A stretch of 55,061 nt of DNA from positions 1-55,061 of the forward strand of contig SGPL01000193.1 in assembly GCA_004802705.1 (NCBI GenBank), written 5' to 3'. This document shows, piece after piece, positions 44,982 through 55,061 of the stretch (within the stretch, counting starts at the first letter, position 1; the number at the start of each line of letters is the position of its first letter). Source of the stretch: Bondarzewia mesenterica (taxonomy: Eukaryota > Basidiomycota > Agaricomycetes > Russulales > Bondarzewiaceae). The position numbers were made by a program, and so were the translations under genes. Under the pieces are notes generated by a model. The model saw only the letters and a list, made by a program, of their open reading frames with translations. It had not been told where the DNA came from and ran no database searches.

Positions 44982-46271
44982 TGGTTGATATATCCCCATA
45001 TCCATAATCCTCCCATTGTCGCCTTTTTTAATTCTGCATCTGTACTCTCTTCACGTTCTTATATACCTCAATACATGGTCGTTGCTTTCAATTTTTTTTT
45101 CCTGTCGTATCGATACTTAGATGCTCCGGGTACATGTGCGGCAAGTGGCCATACCGATGCGCCTATATACAACGGGTCTTTGCATGGCTGGCTCAATATA
45201 TCGATAGAGGTGTATACGTTTGCTATTTATACACTACACTTCATACAATCCGTATCCACTGTATAATTCCCCGCACTTCTCCCTCACACTAACACGGTCG
45301 CGAGGCCATTGTTCCTCCATTGACATGGCTACCAGACGCATGATCGAGGCGGCCTTTCCTCTCGGTTTTCTGAGCTCGTTCCCGCCAGTTTATGCATTCG
45401 TGAAATGACTCCAGACCAACCGCTTGATGGCGACAAATGTATCATTAAAATCGAGTTGTCTGTTGAAGACGAGGACCTGGAAAGACGAACTGGTCCGACG
45501 AGGTGGCCATGGAATGGTCGAATGACATGACCGACGATCTTGAATCGTGCTCGAAGATCTGCGGGGGAGCCTCAGAGCTGGTTTGGGTTACCAGACGAGA
45601 GAACAGGCATTGTGTATAAAAATGAGGACGCAGGGTAAGATATCGACATGATTTTTGTAAAATGCAGTGCACATACGTGCTTATTAGAGAAGGGATTCAG
45701 ATGTGCGGTGAACCTGAGCGGATCTGAGTAGCATATAAATTCAAAGATATCGGCTGTATAATGTACGGCGTTAGGAAGGATAGGATGGTTTGTTTCAATG
45801 ACAACAAAGACCCTAATATTGGCACACAATGTGAGTAGTTAAACAGACGCATATCATACAAGGAACCGCAAGTAAATATCCCTGTGGACGACGTCCTTTC
45901 ATTCAAGAGTCGTTTTCACATGAAGAATTTCGTATCGCGCGTGAACATGCACCTTATGGACAAAAGAATCTGATCTGCTTTGATATGCGCCTGTGCATAA
46001 TCCTAGTAGGGCAAGGAATTACGAAACATAAAATACAGCTGAGCATTGCACTTGATGTGGTATTGCTGAGAAGGTGTATGATGACAAGATGGGAGGAAGA
46101 AAAGGGATTCCCTTTACCGTTGGATGACACACAGATGAAACATGAGGCAGAGGCTCGAAACGTCCCTTGCTCGAGCTCATCAACTTTTCATATGCGATGG
46201 ACGACGCTCGGAAAGATCCTTCACGCATGATATCAATACAGTACTTGCAGACGACGAGACGACAGGTCAAC
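44982..46271. other. Convergent intergenic region
   Basis: 1.3 kb between the stop of the proline-rich gene and the stop of the TMEM170-like gene. A minus-strand stretch at about 45370-45470 (LVFNRQLDFNDTFVAIKR) after an AG looks weakly coding, but I could not build a gene around it. Confidence 0.35.
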
Positions 46272-47027
46272 TCACCCAAGCATGTCCGTCAGCGCGATCA
46301 TAAACGCCCACACGAACGGAACCCACCTATACAACCGCCACCAACAGAGTGTAAAAATCAGAAATCAGCCGCATCGACGAAAAGACGATCGGGCGACGCA
46401 CGTGCTCATGCTGAAACGGGCGGAACGGTACAGGCCGGCGAGGATATATCCGGCAACAACGCTTTCTACTAGCGCGGAGACGACGCCGATGGTGAGGAAG
46501 ATGAGGAGGATGAGGAACGCGTAGGTGAAGCGTGAGCGGCGCTCGTTTTGCCGGCGCATGCGCAGCGGGGGATCGCAGGAGGATGGACGAGGAGTTTGGG
46601 AGGCGGGGCGTAGGAGGGAGGAAGGAGACGAAGCTGAAGCGGTGGATAAAGGTGTTAAGGGGATGGGTGGGGAGGGCAAGGGTGCGTCGTCCTTTGGCGG
46701 AATCGCTACCAGTGTCGTCGTGCTGGGTGTCCGCGGCGGAAACATGATGTTAAGGAACGCGTATATTCCGCAAAATGTGAACAGTGGTGCGTGAAAGATG
46801 ACCGTCCAGTAAAAGGTGAAGCGGAAGACGTCTGGGCAGAGAAAGTCGCGAAAGAGATTTAGAAGAAGTTATAAAGCGAGAAGGGGCGGTGAGGGCGTAC
46901 CATTTGCATTGGAGAGGTAGCGTCCGTTGGGCTCGACTGGATCATGATGCTCGAGGTCCAGGATCTCGATGACAGGATTATAGAGCGATGGCCATTCGGG
47001 CACGGGTAAATGTCTCACAGACCCCAT
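46272..47027 (-). CDS. TMEM170-like membrane protein
   Basis: Three exons (47027-46901, 46831-46402, 46326-46272) give 203 residues in phase. After a soluble start (MGSVRHLPVPEWPSLYNPV) come three hydrophobic stretches: FTFYWTVIFHAPLFTFCGIY, YAFLILLIFLTIGVVSALVE leading into VAGYILAGLYRSA, and WVPFVWAFMIALTDML. The motifs FYW..IFH.PLF..CGIYAF, ALVES.VAGYILA.LYRS and MSTW.PF.W follow the order of the TMEM170 family, implicated in ER sheet and nuclear-envelope shape in animals. A fungal-specific Pro/Ser/Thr-rich insert lies between the first and second helices. The stop overlaps a GTGAGT, so one more small exon is possible. A 27-residue hydrophobic frame upstream (ending at 47102) may be an upstream ORF. 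Confidence 0.65.
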
Positions 47028-47481
47028 CCTAACACATAAAGAACGCGAACGATGGGTGAATTTCCCAGAAGGTTGAAACAACAATTGTACTAGGGATGCG
47101 CTTCAATCAGGCCCAGGGAGATCAGGGTGACCATTCCAGCCGCGACGACAAAAAGCGTGGAAGACGAAAGCATCGCGATACTGAAAGGGTCACCCAAAAG
47201 AAGCAAAATATTCCCAGCACGTGGAAAGATCGCGTCACATCCATAGGCGCGGTGACACCTTCCTCTTGGAGACTTGGACAACTTTACACAAGACGACAAC
47301 TGACTGGAAGCCTCCAAGGCAACTCTCAACCAATTTCAACACGTTTCCACGTTTCCGCGACATACAGTACCCGCTCATCTGCGGATATTGAAGGATTCTC
47401 GAGGGATACCATTTTTGCTTATCAGGGAAGAACTTGGAGCAAGTAACGGTTCATTGTCGCCAGTACCATATCACAGTTCCA
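47028..47481. promoter_or_regulatory. Upstream region between divergent genes
   Basis: 454 bp between the TMEM170-like start and the next plus-strand start. It carries a small minus-strand frame (MLSSSTLFVVAAGMVTLISL, stop at 47102) that could act as an upstream ORF for the TMEM170-like gene. Confidence 0.3.
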
Positions 47482-48328
47482 ATGACAAGCTCGCTATTTG
47501 GTTCCTACCTCGAAGAGTTCTCGTCCGAGCCGCCTTCTATTCATTTGTCTTTACTAGGCATCAGTGGAATCGAGTTCGGCCCAATCCATTCTTCTCGCGA
47601 AACAAAGAGTCTACCGCTGCAAACCTTGGGCCTATCCACCCGCCGGCATGAAGGCGACCACCAGTACTCCATCGTTGCGCAAGCGCTCGTGTGGAGTCGG
47701 AGCGGAGCGAGTTGCCTTCTTCACATATTTACCAACAAAACAACATTCCTGCCTCACACTACTGGCACTCTACCTTTGTTCGAATGTCCAATATTCATCA
47801 GCAGGACACTCGCCAGAAGGATGCTCGACCTGACGCCACCAACAGGGCTCCTTGACTGTCCTTGGCAAGTCTTTCCGGTTCCTCCCTGAGTCGACGAGTC
47901 TCTTCCCCCCATTGCTCCCGAGCCTGGTGCCTTCCTGATCCTTCTCCTCACTCGCCAACGCGGTACTTACCATCACGGGAGAAAAAGTTGCACACCTTAA
48001 TGCTCATTTGGCGCGTCTGCCCGGCAATGGCGGCTGGCCTGCCTCTGAATTTTCACCTTGGCGAGATGTCGTCTTCTTGGCGGTCAACAGGAGTGTACCT
48101 GAGTGGGTGGTTGTTGGTCCCAGTATTTGGGGAGATGGTAAGGTATTCTGCGCTCTGGTGGTGAAGGCGTTGGGCGACATGAGAGAGCCAGGGTATACGC
48201 AAAACATTGGCAGGCGAGAGAGAGGTGGTGATGGTGATGGGTTTTCGCAACTCGTGAGCACTATTATTTCAAAGTATCCCTCCCCCGATTTTTCATCGGA
48301 GTACGTCTCAATGTCCTCCGAGTCTTAG
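47482..48328 (+). CDS. Unrecognised spliced gene
   Basis: A first coding part starts MTSSLFGSYLEEFSSEPPSI and continues IVAQALVWSRSGASCLLHIF and PLFECPIFISRTLARRML. A second part in another frame reads AVLTITGEKVAHLNAHLARL, FSPWRDVVFLAVNRSVPEWV, VVGPSIWGDGKVFCALVVKA and ends SSEYVSMSSES at 48328. Both look like real protein, but no strong intron joins them: only a weak donor near 47858 gives the right phase, with an acceptor in the AAAAAG at 47981-47987. A frameshift error is an alternative. I do not recognise the family, though the mix of short beta strands would suit a small alpha/beta protein such as a proteasome-assembly chaperone; that is a guess. Confidence 0.45.
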
Positions 48329-49765
48329 TAACTATTATTATGTCCTCTTCGCTCATTTCGTTTGCTGCTCGTGCTCACCGCGTGCTGCCCATCGCATCAT
48401 ATTTCTGCTCCCCCAATGGTGAGTCCTCCCGAGTTCGAAGCGCGATGCCAGCTGATCCTGCCTGCAGCCAATGTATGTAATAGATGTATCATCTAATTTC
48501 GTGCGATAGCGATCGGCTTCTGCGCTCTGCCTCTCCTCGTTGTCCGCATGCTTTTTATGCAAGCGCATGCCTCTGTTCTGAAGAGATGGTCCGGAGACTG
48601 GCCTCCTGCGAATGTCATGCTGCGATGGGAGCCACAAGCAAGCACAATGGTTTTCCCGCTCAAGTGAGTGATCTCGATAGGTATGCAGCCTTTTGCTCAA
48701 AACCCATTCGTGTCACCCACCTCGAAAGAGCTGCACCGTTTCGGCATAGCTTATCTTCTTCATGCGTACTTGCGCATGGTGAGTTTATCTCAGAACAACC
48801 AGTGATGGAAATGAATGAACCATGAGCGTTTCAAGTTCCATTCCATCATCATCGCTACTCTTTTCCTTCTGTCTTTGATTTGCCGCCTGCATGATAGGAG
48901 CACGCGCAAACAGACTCGAACGCGGCTTTAGCGAAGCTAAAACCATGCGCACTCTGGCCCCATTGCACGATTTCATGATGCGGGTTGACAGGTTTGAGCC
49001 CGCTGCACCGCTGCTGATGACTCTGTAACGATGACTTTGCGAGCTGCTCACACGAGGGACCCGAGTCGTCGAAGATTAAGCTGCATAGCCACCACGACGC
49101 ACAACCGTTTCAAAAAAGCTTGTGATTCTTGTTATTATGACTTGCGCCGGAGTTGAAGTGCTATCTCGAGATCTCGAGTTGTCCGGTAAGTACTATACAT
49201 GGATATCAAACAGTCATGTTTTATCCACAAGGGAGATTAGAAGGCTTTCTAGTGATGATGATCACTGCCTGTCTTTCGTGTTCCGAGCGGGTTGTTGACA
49301 TATGCAAGCAATTGAGGCGAAGTCACATACAGTCTCATACAGTTTGAGCTGCGATTGAGACCGGAGTACGTCGCATCCATTCGTTCTATGTATCGATCTA
49401 AAAATAGCTCTGATGTATCGTGCTCACGAGTCGCCATCTCCAGATGCCTCTGTCCCGCGCGGTGTTGGAGTTCCTTATCTGTACATGCTCGATGAGCGCA
49501 GAAGGATCATTTATCGGTCGGACATCGTCCATGTGGTACCGACCAGCAGCGGTGCGACCGCAACCATACCTCCGACGGCCCTTCTTGCCAGTGCGAAGTG
49601 TTCCATTGCTACACGCTTTTCGTTGTCAGCCATAACCCTCGCATGCCTAGTACTTACAGGAGGTTTCGCGCATAAAAGGACAGGATTCCCTGCCAGGATT
49701 CTGCACCGGTCAACGGCCTTCCAAGTCTTAACACCAGTCGAGTCTTCTCTACCACCTTTGTCGAG
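48329..49765. other. Intergenic region upstream of the aspartic protease
   Basis: 1.4 kb with no supported gene. It contains a 14-bp palindrome CTCGAGATCTCGAG at 49165-49178 and the protease promoter at its right end. Confidence 0.4.
49671..49678 (+). promoter_or_regulatory. TATA-like box of the aspartic protease gene
   Basis: CATAAAAG, 88 bp before the ATG, in a suitable position for a core promoter. Confidence 0.4.
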
Positions 49766-51378
49766 ATGCACTTCTCCTCCGCGTTCATCTTGGCTGCCCT
49801 GCCTTTCCTCGCGGCGGCCTCGCCTATCACTCAGATGCCTCGCGCTGGGATGGCCGTCCCCATTGCGAAGCGCTCCAGCTTCCGCGCCGCCGACGGCTCT
49901 GTCAATACGACAGTGCTGAGGAGCCAAGTCCAGCGCAGCGTCGCGTGAGTGGGCTAAGAAGCATTTCCCCTCTAACATTTTGATGCTGACAATGAGAGCA
50001 CCGTCGGGTTTCAGGAAGATCCAGCGCGGTTTCGAGGCGTTCGAGAAAAACACTGGAAAGGCGCACCCTTCGGCCTCTGGCTTGAGAAAGTCTTCCAAGC
50101 GAGACACTGGCAGTGATTCGCTCATTGACGATTCCGCTGAGCTTTGGTACGGCAGCATTTCGGTCGCACTCCCGCCAAGACTTTCACTGGTCAGTCGATT
50201 CGAACGGACATCGCGTTTCCAATTATTCATTCTTGTGAATTTCTAGTGGATTTCGACACTGGCAGCAGTGACCTCTTCCTTCCTGGTCCCTCTTGCAAGT
50301 CAACCTGCTCTGGCCACACTGTGTATAAGCCGAGCAGCAGCTCGACGTCTAAGAGCCTCGGCAAGTCGTTCTCTCTCTCGTACGGTGATGGTTCCACCGT
50401 CAGCGGCACACAATACACCGACACTGTCGCCATCGCTGGGCTTAGTGTACGTGTTGATTTCTTCTCTCATTCTCCAGACGCCGCTTATCGAATGACTGGC
50501 GATGTCAGGCTGCGAAGCAGACGCTCGGTGCGGCGAAGACGTATTCTACGGGGTTCGAGAGCTCCAACTTCCCTGCCGATGGCTTGATGGGCATGGCATT
50601 CGAGTCACTCTCGGATTACGGCGCCAACCCCTTCTTCCAGACCATCGTCGCGGACGGCATCCCGTCTGACTCAGCTTTCAGCTTCAAGCTGTCTTCCAGC
50701 GGCGCTGAGCTGTACCTTGGTGGCGCCAACAGCGACCTCTACTCGGGCGACTTCGCCTATGCCGACGTTACTCAGGCGGTGAGCTACATTTGATCGTCCT
50801 GAAGGTGCGAGATACTGATAAGTCTCTTTGCTTTTCAGGCCTATTGGCAGGTCAACTTGGACGGACTCTCCGTCGACGGCAGCTCTGCTGTAGGAAGCAT
50901 CTCGACCATCATTGACACCGGAACTACCCAGATCATTGGTGACTCCGACAACGTCGCCTCCGTCTACTCCCAGATCTCTGGCGCTCAGGAAGCGGATGAG
51001 TACGGCCAGGGTACTTACACGAGTACGTCTCTACAGCCTCCCATCAAGCTTCGTGCGTTTTGCTCACACATCTCCTCATAGTCCCTTGTGACTTCTCGTC
51101 TACGTTGACCCTCACTTTTGGCGGCACCGACTTCAGCGTCGACCCCAGCACCATGAACCTTGGTCCCATCTCAGATGGCTCCTCGACGTGCATTGGCGGT
51201 CTTGCTTCTGACTCTTCCCTCACCGACGGTAAGCGCGACTTGCTACCACGATAGCCTCAGTTATTTTCTGAACAGGTCTGCTACAGAATTCTGGATCGTC
51301 GGCGACGTCTTCTTACAGAACGTCTACACCAAGTTCGATGTCGGCAACGAGCGCGTCGGCTTTGCTACCCTCGCGTAA
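49766..51378 (+). CDS. Secreted pepsin-like aspartic protease (family A1), one-base frameshift
   Basis: Extracellular acid protease. MHFSSAFILAALPFLAAASP is a signal peptide, followed by a propeptide with basic sites (SSKRDTGSDS). The first catalytic motif is VDFDTGSSDLFLPG, the flap region SYGDGSTVSGTQY, and the second motif IIDTGTTQIIGD; the family Cys pair and FWIVGDVFLQNVYTKFDVG near the end are present. Introns of about 50-70 nt separate the exons, and the last one uses the AG just before AATTCTGG. The frame breaks before the first catalytic motif: the genome reads TCGGTCGCACT where TCGGTCGGCACT would give SISVGTPAKTF. One missing G near 50165 explains it. Everything else is intact, so assembly error or a very recent mutation are both possible. 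Confidence 0.88.
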
Positions 51379-51633
51379 GTTTGGCTGGTTGTGAATAAAA
51401 GAAGGTGTACGGATTTGCTATGGATGTACTAACGCTGCTTTTTCTATATCTATGTCTTGTTGTCTGTCTATCCAATGGAATTGATTCTGCTCGTCTCAAC
51501 TATACGTAAAATACATCCGCCTTGGTGCACTTCACAAATATTTGTCACGTTTCACATCCTCGCGACTTGCTTCAAGCTTCTTGCCTCATGTGCATGGGCC
51601 TCAGCTTCAGCGCGCTCGTCGCTATTTTCTTTC

Positions 51634-52887
51634 ATGCCCAATCCCACTGCGCACCATCTCTTTCCTGATGAGTATTACTCTGCATCCCTCAACGTCTGGA
51701 CGTCCAGCATCCAATCATCATTAGAAGGCTCCCGATGCTACCTCGACCGAGTCGCGCACTACAAGTGCAAGACTGACATGGAACACGAGTACCTCATCAT
51801 CTACATCCGAGACCAGTCTGGTTACACTGGTGTCATGGCCGTGGACAGAAACGCATCTGAGGACGAGCAATTCTCTTCATTTGCGCTTTCGCCTTCCTTG
51901 GACGTCGCGCCAGGTGATGGTTCGTCTGCCAACGCCAGTGCATCATCCTCCACGACGGCCGCTTTCGACCGCGTTGAGATATCGCATGATGGCTCTATCG
52001 AATGCATCATCGAGCGTCGGGGACCATCTATCTGCCTTGACACCCTCACATTCTCTAAAGACTCTCCCACCGTTGACCAACTATCCGTCCTACTCCAGGT
52101 CGTCCACAAACAGTTCCCGGATTACGCGCCGTTGCACCACCAGTGCTACTGGTTCGCCCGATCCATCTTTCTAACTCTGGCTGAGCTGTTCGATGCCACA
52201 GAGCAGCAGGATCCCGAGCACTTCGGGTTGATGTCGACGTATCGCGGGGCGCATGTATCGCTGTACGAGGCTTCGAGCGCTGCGATCCAGAATATGCTTT
52301 TACTCCCAATCCTCGAGTTCCCGATTTTGCTGATACCCGCGTCGCTTGTGGCGATTTATACCACTGTCAAACTCTGTCATGGGCACGCCATCTCGAATGA
52401 CTCCACGAGACGGGAGGTATGGTGCGTGAACCATCATGATCGAGTCGTACATTTCACAGTAGCACTGATGGAGACCTCATTACTTAAGTGATCAGAATAT
52501 CAGGAAGCTTCGCCTTGCTCAGAAATATGAGAGGGCGTGGGTTATATTCGAGTCTGGAAGGTATGCTCGCACATCTGACTTCATGCGCTACTTACAATCT
52601 CTGAACGATCAGATCAAAGGCAGCCGCAGACGGGAATATGATTGGCTCTGGTCGTCACCGTTGCGACTCGTCCGTTGTCCGGCGACTGAGGACATACGAC
52701 CATTCTCCTGTCATGAACGATCAAGCGCAAACGGAATCTGACTGATGATCCCTATCTTGGACGCTTGCCACAACTCTTTGGAATGTTGGATAGTTTAGAG
52801 ATACTGCGCGATCGATATCAATCTTTCGATGTCGTCGAGGCTCTACCAGTAGAGTGCCGCGACGAGCGCACTCGAGTTGCAAGGTAA
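51634..52887 (+). CDS. Unrecognised fungal protein
   Basis: Four exons (51634-52416, 52496-52560, 52613-52676, 52726-52887) give 357 residues with consistent phases. The N-terminal part (HLFPDEYYSASLNVWTSSIQ, HEYLIIYIRDQSGYTG) is followed by CLDTLTFSKDSPTVDQLSVL and LHHQCYWFARSIFLTLAELF, a short hydrophobic stretch (LPILEFPILLIPASLVAIYT) and then charged C-terminal sequence (NIRKLRLAQKYERAWVIF; EALPVECRDERTRVAR). The pattern resembles uncharacterised multi-copy Agaricomycete proteins; I cannot give a function. The last intron has a weak GTCCGG donor, chosen because it is the only one that keeps the final coding block in frame. The open frame extends upstream of 51634 to other ATGs, so the start is uncertain. 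Confidence 0.6.
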
Positions 52888-53290
52888 TTTTATTATCTGC
52901 AGCATGCTAAGTTTAGGAGTATGGCTTTTGACAGCGAGCTATTCGGATACCATTCGGATGTACTCGGGCTATGTTGGTTCTGGAATTCTTGCATCATACC
53001 GTCATACCCATCACAGAGTATTTTCTCGTTTCTCCGTTATCTATGGCAACGTTGTGACCGCTGTGGTCTTGCCTTCTGTACTCCGTCTGACCAGCGATCA
53101 GACCAATGTGATGTAGTAAGCAATACTCTCTGACGACCGGTGTTATATAGCATAGATGTTCCTGTGCTCGTATGGTGATCATTAACGAAGTCTTAAAGTT
53201 GTAAGCAAGACTGTTACGATGAACTGCTGTGCTCTGCAGGAACGTAGTTAAAAAAGAAAGGAAAGAGGTAAGTACAGCAAGACTAAATCA
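52888..53290. other. Convergent intergenic region
   Basis: 403 bp between two stops. No gene or repeat is seen. Confidence 0.5.
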
Positions 53291-54663
53291 TCATGGAGCG
53301 TTTTTTGCCTTGACAATAGTAGCTAATTTGTCCAAACCGACGCGCTTGCTCAGCGGCCCATCCTGATACAGCGTGAGCAGACCCGTCCGCCATCCTTCCT
53401 AATATGTGCCACTCACAAAGACAGTTTTCCACAGAAACGTGCTCATGAACCAGGTCATCCAGGCAAAGTATCCCGTCCAGAACCATACGCTTGGTTTAGA
53501 CTTCAAGACTTCTTTGACGACACTGCGAGCATACACATCAGTGGGTATTGGGGTCTCTGAAGTGAGGAGATCGTCAGAGGAAGATGCAATGGGTGAAGGA
53601 TCACTAGAGACGGACCTTGAGACATACGGATGCCTCTCTTCTGGTAGATTTCTTCGACAGGCTGGTAGAGCGAGTCCGCGGGCATTTGACGCGGTCTGGA
53701 AATGTTGCTTTTGACACCACCAGTCACTACCTGAAGACGAGTTAACGAATGACTCAGATAGGTATTACTCGCAATCTTGCCCAAGTTTGAAAGCGCGTAC
53801 TGTGATGACCCGAATACTGTTGAACTATGATTGAGTACATACGCGTCAATGCTTAAATCAAGTCACGCACTTGAACGGCGCCAATTCAATCCTGAGAACG
53901 TCCCCATAGGCGTGCAGCGCGGCTTTCGTGGCACTGTACGCGGATCCATATGGCATCGGCAACATGGCCGAGATGCTACCGATGTTTACGATGCGCGCAA
54001 AGCTCGAGTTCAAGAGGAGGGGAGTGAATTCCTTGATCATGCGCATGACGCCGAATATATTAATGTCAAACTAGGTTTTTCACTTCCTCCATGTCTAGGT
54101 CGGTCGCTGCGACTGATAAACCTTTGAAAATAATTTCAGAACAACATGTGCTATCTTGAATGAAATTGAAATTGAGCTGAACAATTGCTCACCTGCTCCC
54201 CTATGGGTTTGAACCGCATCGTACGATCAAGAGATAGGTGCAACCGAGCAAAAAAAGTGATGTCTTACGCATTATTGACCAAGATGTCGAGCTTCCCACC
54301 CATGAGCATGGCCGTCTTGTCTCGCGCGTCTATGATGCTTTCCATGCTGGTAACATCTAGCGTCAAGGTCTCGATACCTTTGTCAACCAGACCTTGCATG
54401 GATTGAGGGTTTCGAGCAGTTGCAACCACACGCAAACCTACAATGGACATATAATTGTACGTGGTAAGAGTGAGGTCCGTATATGATAGGAGGCTCCATG
54501 TATCTGTACCTTTGGCGTGGAATTCAAGCGCTAAAGCATGCCCAATCCCTCCTGCACTGCACCTGTGTTACAGATAATACACTATTTGAGTTCCTGCAAC
54601 AAATGATTAAGCTACTTGCTGGACGTACCCAGTGATAAGGACGGTTTTCTTCGTAACTGACAT
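53291..54663 (-). CDS. Short-chain dehydrogenase/reductase (AYR1-like)
   Basis: NADPH-dependent reductase of the classical SDR family; the closest type by pattern is 1-acyldihydroxyacetone-phosphate reductase, which acts in ether-lipid and phosphatidate synthesis on ER and lipid droplets. The ATG at 54663 gives MSVTKKTVLIT, spliced to GCSAGGIGHALALEF, forming the TGxxxGIG cofactor motif across the intron. Then come LRVVATARNP, LTLDVTS, LDILVNNA (the NNAG-type motif), FARIVNIGSISA, and the catalytic YSATK. The C-terminal part (TGGVKSNISRP; WFWTGYFAWMTWFMSTFLWK) has a hydrophobic stretch that could anchor the enzyme. The last intron is 54 nt (GTGAGT to TATCAG) and skips an in-frame TAG, giving VFDGPLSKRVGLDKLATI before the stop. 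Substrate is inferred. Confidence 0.8.
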
Positions 54664-55061
54664 CAATCTGCTGAGTTTGAGATAGTTGGGACCAGCGACT
54701 ATGGAGTCGCAACTTTGCCGCGTTATATAGCAGCTGAATACTCTCACCGGATACCAAGCGTGATGATAAGGGGGAACGTGTATCGGGAACGCTGGATCTG
54801 TTTTGAGTCAGTCAGCAAAGCACTCCTCTGCCGTACCCATTATGGCCATGCAATGGGACCGACCGCGACTGCCAGTTGCTTCCAGCTTAGTCAGCTCAGT
54901 GCTCACCCCTTGCGATGGGGATGTGAATGGGGATAACAATTGAATNAGTATGGTAACCTGTTTCTAATTAGTTACCTATGCTCCGTCTTTAAATAAAAAA
55001 AAAAGGTACGCGTTAGCACTAGATTAAGAAAAGAATAAACCGTTATAAGAGTCCATTCCCC
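54664..55061. other. Right-edge region, no supported gene
   Basis: Upstream of the dehydrogenase gene. It contains one N (54946) and an A-rich run near 54990-55003. A TTATATAG at 54723-54730 lies about 60 bp before the dehydrogenase start and could be its TATA element. Confidence 0.3.

Noticed and set aside
49511..50230. Long minus-strand frame of 239 codons
   Set aside because: It lies antisense to the aspartic protease N-terminus, has no recognisable domain and no promoter; it is a shadow of a GC-biased coding region.
53413..53430. An 18-nt intron in the dehydrogenase C-terminus
   Set aside because: It is too short to be spliced; extending the intron to the TATCAG acceptor gives a normal 54-nt intron and the expected family ending.

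Overview
The window is a stretch of nuclear chromosome from a filamentous basidiomycete, most likely an Agaricomycete. Genes are dense and on both strands. They are broken by many short introns (mostly 48-70 nt) with GT-AG or GC-AG borders, intergenic gaps are small, and the proteins read as basidiomycete orthologues (SAGA Spt20, Apc13, TFIIIC, Sec72, S53 and A1 secreted proteases). No tRNA, rRNA, CRISPR array or intact transposon was found. I cannot name the species from sequence alone.

Layout, left to right. 1-940: decayed or partial pieces of unrecognised repeated-type fungal ORFs, next to a short N gap. 1949-3251: exosome cap subunit RRP4 (+), convergent with 3302-3988, an APC/C subunit 13 homologue with an acidic tail (-). 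4555-7767: TFIIIC subunit with a C-terminal zinc domain (+). 8234-10630: secreted S53 sedolisin protease (-). 10676-13721: 3 kb without a convincing gene. 13722-15869: large coiled-coil protein (+). 16637-19051: App1-type phosphatidate phosphatase (+). 19409-20513: tRNA 2'-phosphotransferase (+). 20748-21713: MYND-finger protein (-). 21936-23282: two-helix membrane-anchored protein (+). 24198-25104: Sec72-like TPR protein (-). 25357-27454: DED1-type DEAD-box helicase (+). 28972-29324: possible small spliced gene (-). 29791-32096: basic/acidic protein with a CxxC motif, probably with extra 3' exons (+). 32540-34133: GATA transcription factor (+). 35724-37944: SAGA subunit SPT20 with glutamine tracts (-). 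38083-39758: HGH1 (+). 40503-41657: secreted tandem-repeat protein (+). 43384-44981: proline/serine-rich protein (+). 46272-47027: TMEM170-like membrane protein (-). 47482-48328: unrecognised gene (+). 49766-51378: pepsin-like aspartic protease (+). 51634-52887: unrecognised fungal protein (+). 53291-54663: short-chain dehydrogenase (-).

Most of the content is housekeeping: RNA processing and decay (RRP4, TPT1, DED1), transcription (TFIIIC, SPT20, GATA factor), cell cycle (APC13), translation-factor folding (HGH1), ER import (SEC72) and lipid metabolism (App1, dehydrogenase). Two secreted proteases and a secreted repeat protein are the accessory part. Genes are often paired head to head with short shared upstream regions (APC13/TFIIIC, MYND/membrane protein, SEC72/DED1, SPT20/HGH1), which suggests shared promoters but does not prove co-regulation.

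Two signals stand out. First, five introns in four genes can only be spliced in frame with a GC-AG donor. Second, three otherwise complete genes (sedolisin, HGH1, aspartic protease) each carry one single-base frameshift, two of them in homopolymers; this looks more like assembly error than gene death. I did not find a clear multi-gene novel system.
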